NCBI GenBank assembly: GCA_003235435.1
Contig: QJWF01000244.1
Span: 1-28,097, forward strand
Length of the DNA stretch: 28,097 bases
Source: Nitrosomonadales bacterium
GTDB lineage: Bacteria; Pseudomonadota; Gammaproteobacteria; Burkholderiales; Gallionellaceae
Direction: 5' to 3'
In this document: one piece after another, positions 9,053 through 17,298 of the stretch
Layout of the letters: every line of letters starts with the position of its first letter
Position numbering within the stretch: the first letter of the stretch is position 1
Translations under genes and position numbers: made by a program
The notes under the pieces: generated by a model
What the model was told of the DNA's origin: nothing
The model's input: only the letters and a program-made list of their open reading frames with translations
Database searches by the model: none

Positions 9053-9901
9053 ATGAAACTTACTTGTCCCGCTCCTGCCAAGCTCAATCTGTTCCTCCAT
9101 GTAATCGGCCGCAGGCCGGACGGCTACCATCTGCTGCAAACCTTGTTCCGTTTCATCGACCTGCACGACACCCTGCATTTCACTTTGCGCGAGGACGGCG
9201 CGGTTCATCGGACCAGCAAACTGGAAGGCGTGGCCATGGAACATGATTTGTGCGTGCGTGCGGCGCGCCTGCTGCAAAGCGAGACAGGTTGCTCGTTGGG
9301 AGTGGACATTGAGGTCGAAAAGCTCATTCCTATGGGCGGCGGGCTTGGCGGGGGCAGCTCTGACGCGGCGACCACGCTGATCGCGCTGAATCGCCTGTGG
9401 TCGCTGGGTCTGACGCGTTCGCAGTTGATGCAAATCGGCCTTCGATTGGGCGCGGATGTGCCGGTGTTCGTTTTCGGCGAAAACGCGTTTGCCGAGGGAG
9501 TAGGTGAAGAACTGCAGACTTATCCGTTGGCGGATGCATGGTATGTGGTTCTGTTCCCCCCGGTACAGGTGCCGACAGCGCATATTTTCTCCCGTCCGGA
9601 ATTGACACGGGATACGGTTTCCATCACAATGCGCGCCCTTTTGAAGGGGCAGTTGGAGCAGCCGCTTCGCAATGATCTGCAACCGGTGGTATGCGAATTG
9701 TACCCAGAAGTGGCGCGTCATATCTCCTGGCTCGGAAATTTCGGAAAAGCGAAGATGACCGGTTCAGGTGCTAGCGTATTTGCGGAATTCGCCAACCGAA
9801 ATCAGGCCGAGGCTGTATTGCGACATTTGCCCCGCGGGATGCACGGTGTGGTGGCGCAAGGATTGGCAAGGCATCCGCTGCATGATTGGGTGCATGGTTA
9901 A
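9053..9901 (+). CDS. ispE: 4-diphosphocytidyl-2-C-methyl-D-erythritol kinase IspE
   Basis: IspE phosphorylates CDP-methylerythritol with ATP in the non-mevalonate isoprenoid pathway. It is a GHMP kinase of 282 residues. Motif 1 is PAPAKLNLFLHVIGRRPDGYH at the N-terminus. The phosphate-binding loop is PMGGGLGGGSSDAA around residue 93-106. GADVPVF follows, and motif 3 is KMTGSGASVFAEF near the end. The ATG at 9053 gives the canonical start MKLTCPAPAKLN. The upstream in-frame ATG lies inside lolB and adds unrelated residues. It sits just after lolB and just before tRNA-Gln and prs, the standard betaproteobacterial order. Confidence 0.96.
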   Translation: MKLTCPAPAKLNLFLHVIGRRPDGYHLLQTLFRFIDLHDTLHFTLREDGAVHRTSKLEGVAMEHDLCVRAARLLQSETGCSLGVDIEVEKLIPMGGGLGGGSSDAATTLIALNRLWSLGLTRSQLMQIGLRLGADVPVFVFGENAFAEGVGEELQTYPLADAWYVVLFPPVQVPTAHIFSRPELTRDTVSITMRALLKGQLEQPLRNDLQPVVCELYPEVARHISWLGNFGKAKMTGSGASVFAEFANRNQAEAVLRHLPRGMHGVVAQGLARHPLHDWVHG

Positions 9902-9908
9902 TAGTTAT

Positions 9909-9983
9909 TGGGGAGTCGCCAAGTGGTAAGGCACCGGATTTTGATTCCGGCATTCGCAGGTTCGATCCCTGCCTCCCCAGCCA
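9909..9983 (+). tRNA. tRNA-Gln (anticodon UUG)
   Basis: All parts of the cloverleaf can be read. The acceptor stem is TGGGGAG (9909-9915) with CTCCCCA (9973-9979). The anticodon stem is CCGGA/TCCGG around the loop TTTTGAT, with anticodon TTG at 9941-9943. The T arm carries GGTTCGATCC. The discriminator is G9980, and CCA is encoded at 9981-9983. The first acceptor pair is U-A, a glutamine identity feature. The tRNA starts 8 nt after ispE, so it may be cut out of a longer ispE-prs transcript. Confidence 0.97.
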
Positions 9984-10078
9984 ATGAGTGGTTTCGGCGC
10001 AGACTCATATGGGCGAAACGAAAGTTCGAGGCCTCAACCGTGGCTTTGGATATATATTGATACTGTAAGGGGTTGCTT

Positions 10079-11029
10079 GTGTCCTATGACAGGTTGATGG
10101 TGTTCACCGGCAGTGCCAATCCCAAGCTTGCTGAAGCGGTTGCACAGCATTTGAACATCCACCTCGGTCGGGCCAAGGTGGGACGTTTCTCCGACGGCGA
10201 AGTGATGATCGAGCTTCTCGAGAACGTGCGTGGCCGGGATGTGTTCGTGCTGCAATCGACCTGTGCACCGACCAATGACAATTTGATGGAAGTGCTGGTG
10301 ATGGTGGATGCATTGAAGCGCGCTTCTGCAGGGCGTATTACCGCTGCAATGCCGTATTTCGGTTATGCGCGCCAGGATCGCCGTTTGCGCTCGGCGCGCG
10401 TTGCGATTACCGCCAAACTGGTTGCCGACATGCTATCCAGTGCAGGTGTGGACCGTTTGTTGACGATGGATTTGCATTCCGACCAGATTCAGGGTTTCTT
10501 TGATATACCGGTAGACAATATCTATGCCAGTCCGATATTGTTGTCCGATGTTTGGAAGCACGATTACCCGAATCTGATCGTGGTATCTCCTGACGTCGGC
10601 GGTGTGGTGCGGGCACGCGCCTTGGCGAAGCAGCTTGAAGCGGATCTGGCGATCATCGACAAGCGTCGCCCCAAGCCGGGCGTTGCCAAGGTGATGAACA
10701 TCATCGGGGATGTCGCGGGACGTACCTGTCTGATCATGGATGACATGGTGGATACCGCCAACACGTTGTGCGAGGCGGCCAATGCGCTGAAAGAAAAAGG
10801 AGCTTCCAGGGTGCTTGCATATTGCACCCATGCGGTGTTGTCGGGTCCCGCGATCGAACGCATCGATAGTTCCGCGATGGATGAACTGGTCGTCACGGAT
10901 ACCATACCGTTGAACGAGGCGGCGCGCAATTGCAAGCGCATCCGCCAGTTGAGCACTGCAGAGTTGCTCGCAGAAACGATACGTCGTATCAACAGTGAAG
11001 AGTCGGTCAGTTCGCTATTCACCGAATAG
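10079..11029 (+). CDS. prs: Ribose-phosphate pyrophosphokinase (PRPP synthetase)
   Basis: Prs makes PRPP from ribose 5-phosphate and ATP for purine, pyrimidine, histidine, tryptophan and NAD synthesis. The protein has the family landmarks [47 protein letters not shown], the flexible-loop region [12 protein letters not shown], and the PRPP-binding loop [12 protein letters not shown] at 10079 is chosen because AAGGGG at 10067-10072 lies 6 nt before it and the result, [19 protein letters not shown], matches betaproteobacterial relatives. Alternatives are TTG 10073 and ATG 10097. At 316 residues the length is normal. The order tRNA-Gln-prs-L25-pth-ychF is conserved in this bacterial class. Confidence 0.97.
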   Translation: MSYDRLMVFTGSANPKLAEAVAQHLNIHLGRAKVGRFSDGEVMIELLENVRGRDVFVLQSTCAPTNDNLMEVLVMVDALKRASAGRITAAMPYFGYARQDRRLRSARVAITAKLVADMLSSAGVDRLLTMDLHSDQIQGFFDIPVDNIYASPILLSDVWKHDYPNLIVVSPDVGGVVRARALAKQLEADLAIIDKRRPKPGVAKVMNIIGDVAGRTCLIMDDMVDTANTLCEAANALKEKGASRVLAYCTHAVLSGPAIERIDSSAMDELVVTDTIPLNEAARNCKRIRQLSTAELLAETIRRINSEESVSSLFTE

Positions 11030-11076
11030 CATTGCTGCATGGTATCAGCGGCAGTCATGTTGACTGTTGCAACATA

Positions 11077-11109
11077 AGGATCATCTGGTCGCGGATGATT
11101 CTGTTTTTT
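11077..11109 (+). terminator. Intrinsic terminator-like hairpin in the prs-rplY gap
   Basis: AGGATCATC (11077-11085) pairs with GATGATTCT (11094-11102) in a 9-bp stem with one G-U pair and an 8-nt loop. GTTTTTT (11103-11109) follows. The T-run abuts GGAG (11110-11113), the Shine-Dalgarno of the L25 gene. It may simply end prs or may act as a leader attenuator of rplY. A smaller perfect hairpin (CAGTCA-TGT-TGACTG) lies just upstream at 11052-11066. Confidence 0.7.
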
Positions 11110-11120
11110 GGAGAAGCAAG

Positions 11121-11813
11121 ATGACAATCGAAATCAATGCAACAATTCGTAAGGCGCAAGGTACGGGTGCGAGCCGCCGTCTGCGTAACTCCGGCCGCGT
11201 GCCAGGAGTTGTGTATGGAGCGGGGGATGCAAATCTGATCGAGCTGGACCACAATGATCTTTACTATAAACTGCGCAACGAGGCTTTCCACGCTTCGATT
11301 CTGACGCTGAACCTGGAAGGCAAGAAGGAGCCGGTGCTGCTGCGCGATTTTGTGATGCATCCGTTCCGCCGGCAAGTGCAACATATAGACTTTCAACGCG
11401 TCGATGCGAAGAAAAAGATGCACATCAAGGTGCCTCTGCATTTCATCAATGAAGATATTGCTCCCGGTGTGAAACTTGGCGGCGGCAAGATTAGCCATGT
11501 GATTCACGAGCTGGATATCACCTGTCTGCCCAAGGATCTGCCTGCATTTATCGAGGTGGATTTGGGCGGTCTGGAGCTGGGACATTCCGTGCACGTTTCC
11601 GATCTGAAGCTTCCAAACGGGGTCGAAATCGCCGCGCATGGTGCGCATACCGCAGAAGCTGTCGTGGCGGTCGTGCAGGTGCCGCGCGGGATGGCTGAGG
11701 CAGAAGTCGGGGCAGAGACCGAGGCTGCAGCGGCCCCTGCTGCTGCACCCGCTCCGGCTGCTGCACCCGCTCCGGCTGCTGCAGCACCTGCGGCAAAGGA
11801 AGGCAAGAAGTAA
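11121..11813 (+). CDS. rplY: 50S ribosomal protein L25, long CTC/TL5 form
   Basis: L25 binds 5S rRNA in the large subunit. This is the two-domain CTC/TL5 form of 230 residues. The N-terminal 5S-binding barrel (residues about 1-95) begins [33 protein letters not shown]. It is followed by the beta-rich domain with [19 protein letters not shown] and LPAFIEVDL, then a low-complexity Ala/Pro tail after residue 195 and a basic end. The ATG at 11121 has GGAG 7 nt upstream. An earlier in-frame ATG at 11067 would add 18 unrelated residues and read through the terminator hairpin. The tail is coded by 18-bp tandem repeats. A strong terminator follows. Confidence 0.95.
   Translation: MTIEINATIRKAQGTGASRRLRNSGRVPGVVYGAGDANLIELDHNDLYYKLRNEAFHASILTLNLEGKKEPVLLRDFVMHPFRRQVQHIDFQRVDAKKKMHIKVPLHFINEDIAPGVKLGGGKISHVIHELDITCLPKDLPAFIEVDLGGLELGHSVHVSDLKLPNGVEIAAHGAHTAEAVVAVVQVPRGMAEAEVGAETEAAAAPAAAPAPAAAPAPAAAAPAAKEGKK
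11741..11776 (+). repeat. 18-bp tandem repeat coding the Ala/Pro tail of L25
   Basis: Two perfect copies of TGCTGCACCCGCTCCGGC stand head to tail at 11741-11758 and 11759-11776, with a partial third copy after. The unit is six codons, so copy changes keep the frame and only alter the length of the Ala/Pro tail. Confidence 0.9.
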
Positions 11814-11831
11814 ACAAGGTATTATTCCTGT

Positions 11832-11870
11832 AAAACCCGCCATGGCTGACAACGGCATGGCGGGTTTTTT
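11832..11870 (+). terminator. Intrinsic terminator of rplY
   Basis: A 13-bp perfect stem, AAAACCCGCCATG (11832-11844) with CATGGCGGGTTTT (11856-11868), has an 11-nt loop and a T-run (11865-11870). It starts 19 nt after the rplY stop and separates it from pth. Confidence 0.93.
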
Positions 11871-11895
11871 ATTCTGACCCTGTGATAAAGATGCG

Positions 11896-12471
11896 ATGAC
11901 AGAAATCCGCTTGATTGTAGGTCTGGGAAATCCCGGACGCGAATACGAAACCACCCGTCATAACGCCGGATTTTGGTTGGTTGACGGGTTGGCGCATGCG
12001 CATAAGCTCGATTTCAGGAGCGAGGCCAGGTTTTACGGCTTGGCGGCACGCGGCCAGTTGCATGGACATGAAATAATGCTGTTCAAGCCCCAGACCTTTA
12101 TGAACACAAGCGGCCGGGCCGTTGGGGCGTTAGTCCAGTTCTACAAGATAGCGCCGGCAGAAATTCTGGTGGCGCATGATGAACTGGATCTGCCACCAGG
12201 TGTGGCTCGCCTGAAAATGGGTGGCGGACATGGCGGCCACAATGGCCTGAAGGACATCATCGCTCATCTCGGCACGAGGGATTTCTGGCGTCTGCGCCTG
12301 GGCATCGGACACCCCGGCGCTCGTGACGAGGTATCAAACTACGTGCTGAGCAATCCGCGCACCGAAGAACACGATCTGATGAAAGCTGCCATACACAAGG
12401 CACACGGCATCGCGCACCTGATCATCGAGGGAAAAATTGAGGCAGCAATGTTGAAACTGCATAGTGCCTGA
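11896..12471 (+). CDS. pth: Peptidyl-tRNA hydrolase Pth
   Basis: Pth releases peptides from prematurely dropped peptidyl-tRNA so that the tRNA can be recycled. The 191-residue protein starts [27 protein letters not shown], with the catalytic histidine in RHNAG at residue 22. [15 protein letters not shown] carries the conserved Asn. HDELDLPPG contains the conserved Asp, and [13 protein letters not shown] is the next invariant segment. The ATG at 11896 is the only start that gives the family N-terminus. It lies 26 nt after the rplY terminator, so a promoter within or before that terminator, or read-through, must supply transcription. Downstream is ychF, its usual neighbour. Confidence 0.97.
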   Translation: MTEIRLIVGLGNPGREYETTRHNAGFWLVDGLAHAHKLDFRSEARFYGLAARGQLHGHEIMLFKPQTFMNTSGRAVGALVQFYKIAPAEILVAHDELDLPPGVARLKMGGGHGGHNGLKDIIAHLGTRDFWRLRLGIGHPGARDEVSNYVLSNPRTEEHDLMKAAIHKAHGIAHLIIEGKIEAAMLKLHSA

Positions 12472-12555
12472 CCACAAAATCCGGATTTAAGGTGCATGAA
12501 CAAAAGGTCGCGGGCTTGAATCGCTCCTGCATGGTTTTAGGTTAAAGGAAAAACA

Positions 12556-13647
12556 ATGAGTTTGAAATGCGGAATCGTAGGCCTGCCAAACGTGGGCAAA
12601 TCCACGCTGTTCAACGCACTGACGAAAGCGGGCATCGCAGCGGAAAATTATCCGTTCTGCACCATCGAGCCGAACGTAGGCATAGTCGAAGTGCCTGATG
12701 CGCGCATGGCAGCGTTGGCGGAGATCGTCAAGCCACAGCGAATGCAGTATGCGATCACCGAATTCGTCGATATTGCCGGATTGGTTGCTGGTGCGTCGAA
12801 AGGTGAGGGATTGGGCAACCAGTTTCTCGCCAATATCCGCGAGACCGATGGGATCGTCAATGTGGTAAGGTGCTTCGAAGACGAAAACGTGGTTCATGTG
12901 GCCGGCAAGATCGATCCGGTCGCCGACATGGAAACCATCGTCACCGAACTGGCGCTAGCCGACCTTTCTACTGTCGAGAAGGCCATACAGCGCAATAGCA
13001 AGCTGGCCAAGTCAGGCGACAAGGAAGCAGTAAAGTTGGGTGCCTTGCTGGAACAAGTCTCGGCTCACCTTGATCAGGGCAAGCCGGCGCGCATGATGAA
13101 ACTGGATGCCGAACAGCTCGCGCAACTCAAGCCGCTGTGCCTGTTAACCGTCAAGCCGGCGATGTATGTTGCCAATGTCTCCGAAGACGGTTTCGAAAAC
13201 AACCCTTTGCTTGCACGCCTGGAAGCGTTCGCAGCCAATGAGGGTGCTCCGGTGGTGCCTATCTGTGCCGCGTTGGAGGCGGAGATCGCCGAACTTTCCG
13301 AAGAGGACAAGAAAGATTTCCTGGCGGATATGGGACAGAATGAGCCCGGCTTGAACCGCCTTATCCGCGCCGGCTACAACCTACTCGGTTTGCAAACCTA
13401 TTTCACCGCGGGTGTCAAAGAAGTGCGCGCATGGACCATCCACAAAGGAGACACCGCACCCCAGGCGGCGGGCGTGATCCACAACGACTTCGAGCGGGGT
13501 TTCATCCGGGCCGAGGTAATTTCCTTTGAAGATTTCGTGAAATACAAAGGCGAGCAGGGAGCGAAAGATGCAGGTAAGATGCGCGTGGAAGGCAAGGAAT
13601 ATATAGTTCTAGATGGCGATGTGATGCACTTTCGCTTCAATGTGTGA
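12556..13647 (+). CDS. ychF: Ribosome-binding ATPase YchF (OLA1 family)
   Basis: YchF is a translation-associated P-loop protein that binds ribosomes and prefers ATP to GTP. The sequence shows G1 GLPNVGKST (residues 9-17), G2/G3 region FVDIAGLV, and instead of the GTPase NKxD it has NVSE, consistent with ATP use. A helical coiled-coil insertion lies in the middle (residues about 130-200). The C-terminal TGS domain contains [41 protein letters not shown]. At 363 residues the length is exactly that of E. coli YchF. AAAGGAA ends 5 nt before the ATG at 12556. Confidence 0.97.
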   Translation: MSLKCGIVGLPNVGKSTLFNALTKAGIAAENYPFCTIEPNVGIVEVPDARMAALAEIVKPQRMQYAITEFVDIAGLVAGASKGEGLGNQFLANIRETDGIVNVVRCFEDENVVHVAGKIDPVADMETIVTELALADLSTVEKAIQRNSKLAKSGDKEAVKLGALLEQVSAHLDQGKPARMMKLDAEQLAQLKPLCLLTVKPAMYVANVSEDGFENNPLLARLEAFAANEGAPVVPICAALEAEIAELSEEDKKDFLADMGQNEPGLNRLIRAGYNLLGLQTYFTAGVKEVRAWTIHKGDTAPQAAGVIHNDFERGFIRAEVISFEDFVKYKGEQGAKDAGKMRVEGKEYIVLDGDVMHFRFNV

Positions 13648-13730
13648 GGCAGAAAACACCATCTACCGAAGCCGGTCGCGGGATCGATATGAGTGGTTAT
13701 TTCCGCAAATTGTTCTTTAAGGACGGGAAT

Positions 13731-14342
13731 ATGAAGCATACGGTTATATTCATTGCGGCACTGATTTCCGCTAAGGCTTTTGCCGCGGCTTCTGTACCGG
13801 TTGTTCCGTCGCAGCAAAGACTGACGACGGTCGAGTATGCCAGCGGGGGGCGGCAAACCGGTTGCGGCCTGAGAGTTACCGGCAAGACCGAGCAAGACCT
13901 TTCGCTTAATGTGCTGATCACTGTGTTCATGAAGGAGACAGGGGTAACCTTTGGCGTGGTCAAGGTGGTCGCCAGAAAAATGGACATGCAGAACGGTGAG
14001 CCGATACCAAAGGACGGATCGGCTGCATACTCAAGTATGGGACAGATCCACAAGGCATGGATAAAGCCGGATTCGGGCAGTCAGCCGCTCGTCTATCAGA
14101 ACGGCCAGACTTCGCATAACGATGCCTACATGGTGACGACGGAATTTTCCGGCACGGTGGACCTGTTGGTCGCGATCTCACGGGAGAAATTCAGTGTGGG
14201 GCTGAACAGAAGTGATGACGGACCCGATGAGATATTCCGGTTCGATCGGCGGATAAGCCGGGAGGAAGCCGGAAAACTGTCAGTCTGCATGAGAAACCTC
14301 AGGGGCGCAATAGAACAAAACAAGCGCAGCAACACATTCTGA
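13731..14342 (+). CDS. Exported protein of unknown function
   Basis: I do not recognise this 203-residue protein. The ATG at 13731 has AAGGA at 13719-13723 and begins a clear signal peptide, MKHTVIFIAALISAKAFAAA, so the product is probably periplasmic. The frame is open from 13644, but the extra N-terminus hides the signal. The mature part is mixed alpha/beta. It contains an early Gly-rich strand (ASGGRQTGCGLRVTG), two cysteines (in TGCGL and SVCMRN) that could form a disulfide, and a stretch SMGQIHKAWIKPDSGSQPL. It stands alone between ychF and the rquA-like gene, 83 nt after ychF. Codon use looks like its neighbours. Confidence 0.75.
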   Translation: MKHTVIFIAALISAKAFAAASVPVVPSQQRLTTVEYASGGRQTGCGLRVTGKTEQDLSLNVLITVFMKETGVTFGVVKVVARKMDMQNGEPIPKDGSAAYSSMGQIHKAWIKPDSGSQPLVYQNGQTSHNDAYMVTTEFSGTVDLLVAISREKFSVGLNRSDDGPDEIFRFDRRISREEAGKLSVCMRNLRGAIEQNKRSNTF

Positions 14343-14527
14343 AGGTAACGACCTCATCCCGCGAAATATGACTCCCGGTGAAGCGACCAGCCATCCCAAA
14401 AGCAACCGGAAGACGATTGCCATGTGGTTGGTTATAGCAACTCCACCAAATCGCCAATGGACTTTTCATAAACGTCTCAACTAGCCGGCTAACCAAACCG
14501 GCCAAGCAAATTGTTTTTCTCGGCGCC

Positions 14528-15289
14528 ATGGCTCTATATAAAATATTCCTCGACGGTGTTCCGGAATATCTCGCCCGTTATTACTGGTGGGCATATCTGT
14601 GGAGCTGGGGCATCTGGTTCTTCGATCACCAGACCGTCATCAATTCGATCCTGTTCGGCCAGTATGACCGGCTGCTCAACGGAACGCTGGCGCAAATCGA
14701 GGCAAGAGCGGGTGCAAGACTGCTGCAACTGACCTGCGTGTACGGCAAGCTCACTCCCGCACTATTATCCGCAACTGGAAATGAAATCCATCTGTGCGAT
14801 ATTGCCACCGATCAATTGCTGTTGGCGCGGCGCAAGTCCCGGACTTTCGCTGAGCGGTGCCTTCCGGCGCGCATGAACGCGGAATGTCTGGGCTATTGCG
14901 ACAATGCCTTCGACCAGGTGATCGTGTTTTTTTTATTTCACGAGATGCCCGCCGAAGCGCGCTTGAGAACTTATGCCGAAATCGCGCGCGTGATTCGTCC
15001 GGGTGGTTCGGTGCTGATCACCGAGTATGGTTCGACACCGCAACACCATTGCTTGTATCGATTCACGCCGCTCCGCTGGCTGCTTGGTCGCCTCGAGCCA
15101 TTCCTGCCGGGTTTCTGGCATGAGGATGTGGCGGCTCTGCTTGGCGATGCGCTCAACCGGAAAGACAAGACGCTGGTTGCCGAGCCGCGCGTCGAATATT
15201 GTCTTGGGGGATTTTACCGCATCATGCGCTTCGATCTGAAAAGCTGCCGAGACCAAAATACACCTGCCGAGTTAGTCAGACCCATTTGA
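14528..15289 (+). CDS. rquA: Probable rhodoquinone biosynthesis enzyme RquA
   Basis: RquA converts ubiquinone to rhodoquinone by adding an amino group taken from SAM, although it has a class I methyltransferase fold. Rhodoquinone lets fumarate reductase-type enzymes run with a low-potential quinone. The features I match to RquA are VPEYLARYYWWAYLWSWGIWFF near the N-terminus, the altered SAM motif I LLQLTCVYGKLTP (Gln in place of the usual acidic residue, and CVYG instead of GxGxG), FDQVIVFFLFHEMPAEARLRTYAEIARVIRPGGSVLITEYG, and the final CLGGFYRIMRFD. The length of 253 aa is slightly above that I expect for the family. The ATG at 14528 has no clear Shine-Dalgarno. A UbiE-like methyltransferase of other function is the main alternative. 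Confidence 0.72.
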   Translation: MALYKIFLDGVPEYLARYYWWAYLWSWGIWFFDHQTVINSILFGQYDRLLNGTLAQIEARAGARLLQLTCVYGKLTPALLSATGNEIHLCDIATDQLLLARRKSRTFAERCLPARMNAECLGYCDNAFDQVIVFFLFHEMPAEARLRTYAEIARVIRPGGSVLITEYGSTPQHHCLYRFTPLRWLLGRLEPFLPGFWHEDVAALLGDALNRKDKTLVAEPRVEYCLGGFYRIMRFDLKSCRDQNTPAELVRPI

Positions 15290-17197
15290 CCGGCATGCAG
15301 CTTCTGCCTGTGCAGCTTCCACAGGTCGTTCGGTCTGCTTGTATATTTCCGCAAGGGAGCAATATGCACCCGGTTCGGGCGGTGATTGTCCCAGTGAGGC
15401 GCTTAGAGCCACTTCCGCTTCAGCAAGCTGGCCGGCTTCCAGCAATGCGATGCCCAGACTCGCGTAGGCCTTGCCGCGCAGGCGATTCGGGAGCGATGGC
15501 GACTCTGTAGCTGAACGCAGATATGAAACCGCATCATTGTATCTACGCGCATCCAGCATCCATAAACCAGCGTTGTACCGTAATGACACATCATTCGGAA
15601 ACCGCTGCACAAGATATTTCCATTCGACTGCAAGCATATAGGGCAATCTGACCCACAGGTTGTTCAACGGCGTATCGATCCTTGCTTGATCGGGCAGCCG
15701 CTTGATATCCTGCCTAAGTTTCCAGAGATGAGCCATGGCTTCAGGAAGTTTGCCGGCTGCAACTTCATCTTTTTCATCTTCGATATGAACCTTGATTATT
15801 TCATTCATGATGCCCCGGATCTCGAGGTTCGTTATGCCGTTAGCCAGTCTGGTTGCCTGTTGAAATTCACCACGCGGCAGCTGGAAATTGGTGATTTTGA
15901 ATATGGCTGGCATGTAGTAACCGGGGTAGCTGCGCAAATCTGCATCGATCAATGTTTCAAAATTGCGCCAGTCCCGGGGGCGATCAATGGTTTGGAAACT
16001 CCAGGATACTGCGATGATCACCAGCAATAATGTACGAAGTAAAGGTTTCAGGCGCCAGGCCAGGGTGGCAATCAATAGTATAAAAGGCCATGCCGCAAGC
16101 GACAAAAAACGATCCGATGCCAGCGACGGCGGGGCATATGGAATCATCTGAAGATAAGGCATGCAAACCAGAAAAAATGCAGCCAAAGCATATCCCTCTA
16201 GAGAAGGTTTTCGCAGAAGCATGACCAACCCTGCTATTGCAACTGTCAATACCGCCACACCCAGTGCAATCATGGCAAAAAGATGCGGATCTTCTATCAC
16301 CGGATAATACATGTGGCGGCTCCCCCCGCTGATAGCAAGACGGGCGATCCAGCCGAGCACTGCCAATGAGCGAGGAATCATTTCGGCATCGAAGGTTGGC
16401 GCCACCCCGCCGCTCATGGAAATATATTCCTTGCCGCTGGCGATAAAAATCAGTGTCATGGATGCTGTCAGGAGCAACGTTCCGACTGGCCACAGAATCA
16501 TCGACCGGCGTCTTTCCTGTTTTGGAGTATTTTTCCAGAATATGATCCAGAGCAATGCTATTAGCGGCGCAACAGTGACATAGGAAGTTTTCGATAGCAT
16601 TGCGGCGGCATATGCAACCATGGCTGCGCCTGCATGGGGCGAGGAAAGGTCATGCTCTCGTCTGGCACTCACGGCAAACCAGAATGCCAGCAGCGAGAAC
16701 AGATTCGCAAGCACATATTTGCGGTCGCTTATCCAGATAACGGTTTCGACAAGCGCGGGATGCAAAGCAAACAACGATGTGACAACGGCCGCGGCATACG
16801 GAGCGCCGGAAGATTCTAACGGGCGGAAATACAGCCAAAGCCGCAATGTTGTTGCATATAGCAACGGCAGGCCAAGCAGATACAAGAGGATGTTGTGCAA
16901 CCGTAAAGCTGCCGGGTTCTGGCCGAACAGGGCAATGTCTAGCCAGTAGGAGAGATCACGCAACGGGAGGAATTCGAAGTATCCGTTATATGGCTCGGTA
17001 AACAACCGCCAAAGCTCTGTTGCGTGCAATCCTGCCAGCTTTGTGTTCCAGGGGATGTAACCCAGGTCGTCCAGAATGAACGGATAGTGGAGTGCCTGCA
17101 GATAAGCAGCCAGCGCCACTGCAGCGCTGGCCATAACAAGCGCCGCAGGCGCGAGATTATGCGCGAAGCCTGAAGGAAATATCCGGTCCGTAGTCAT
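15272..17197 (-). CDS. TMTC-like polytopic membrane protein with C-terminal TPRs (putative GT-C glycosyltransferase)
   Basis: This is a 641-residue protein in two halves. The N-terminal 420 or so residues hold about ten membrane segments. The first extracytoplasmic loop contains YPFILDDLGYIPWN, an acidic pair typical of GT-C enzymes, and LFALHPALVETVIWISDRKYVLANLFSLLAFW resembles TMTC/DUF1736 proteins, which mannosylate proteins in eukaryotes. From about 430 the protein is soluble with TPR-like helices, such as VSLRYNAGLWMLDARRYNDAVSYLRSA and KAYASLGIALLEAGQLAEAEVAL. ATG at 17197 is followed by a good first TM, but the Shine-Dalgarno is poor. The 3' end overlaps that of the rquA-like gene by 18 nt, tail to tail. 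Donor and acceptor are unknown. Confidence 0.75.
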   Translation of the reverse strand: MTTDRIFPSGFAHNLAPAALVMASAAVALAAYLQALHYPFILDDLGYIPWNTKLAGLHATELWRLFTEPYNGYFEFLPLRDLSYWLDIALFGQNPAALRLHNILLYLLGLPLLYATTLRLWLYFRPLESSGAPYAAAVVTSLFALHPALVETVIWISDRKYVLANLFSLLAFWFAVSARREHDLSSPHAGAAMVAYAAAMLSKTSYVTVAPLIALLWIIFWKNTPKQERRRSMILWPVGTLLLTASMTLIFIASGKEYISMSGGVAPTFDAEMIPRSLAVLGWIARLAISGGSRHMYYPVIEDPHLFAMIALGVAVLTVAIAGLVMLLRKPSLEGYALAAFFLVCMPYLQMIPYAPPSLASDRFLSLAAWPFILLIATLAWRLKPLLRTLLLVIIAVSWSFQTIDRPRDWRNFETLIDADLRSYPGYYMPAIFKITNFQLPRGEFQQATRLANGITNLEIRGIMNEIIKVHIEDEKDEVAAGKLPEAMAHLWKLRQDIKRLPDQARIDTPLNNLWVRLPYMLAVEWKYLVQRFPNDVSLRYNAGLWMLDARRYNDAVSYLRSATESPSLPNRLRGKAYASLGIALLEAGQLAEAEVALSASLGQSPPEPGAYCSLAEIYKQTERPVEAAQAEAACRSNGSD

Positions 17198-17298
17198 CTC
17201 ATGTCGGGTTCCAGACGGTTGTTTGCTATATCAATGGCGACGGAGGCGAGTTGGCCAAGCCATGCGGTCGATCATTCTATGTTGACAGATCGGTCAAG

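Noticed and set aside
11055..11954. Minus-strand frame of 299 codons antisense to rplY
   Set aside because: It mirrors the repetitive Ala/Pro coding tail (a [12 protein letters not shown] run) and crosses two terminators. There is no credible start or family.
14484..14502. GCCGG/CCGGC inverted repeat followed by a distant T-run upstream of rquA
   Set aside because: The T-run begins about 9 nt after a 5-bp stem. It does not meet the pattern of an intrinsic terminator.
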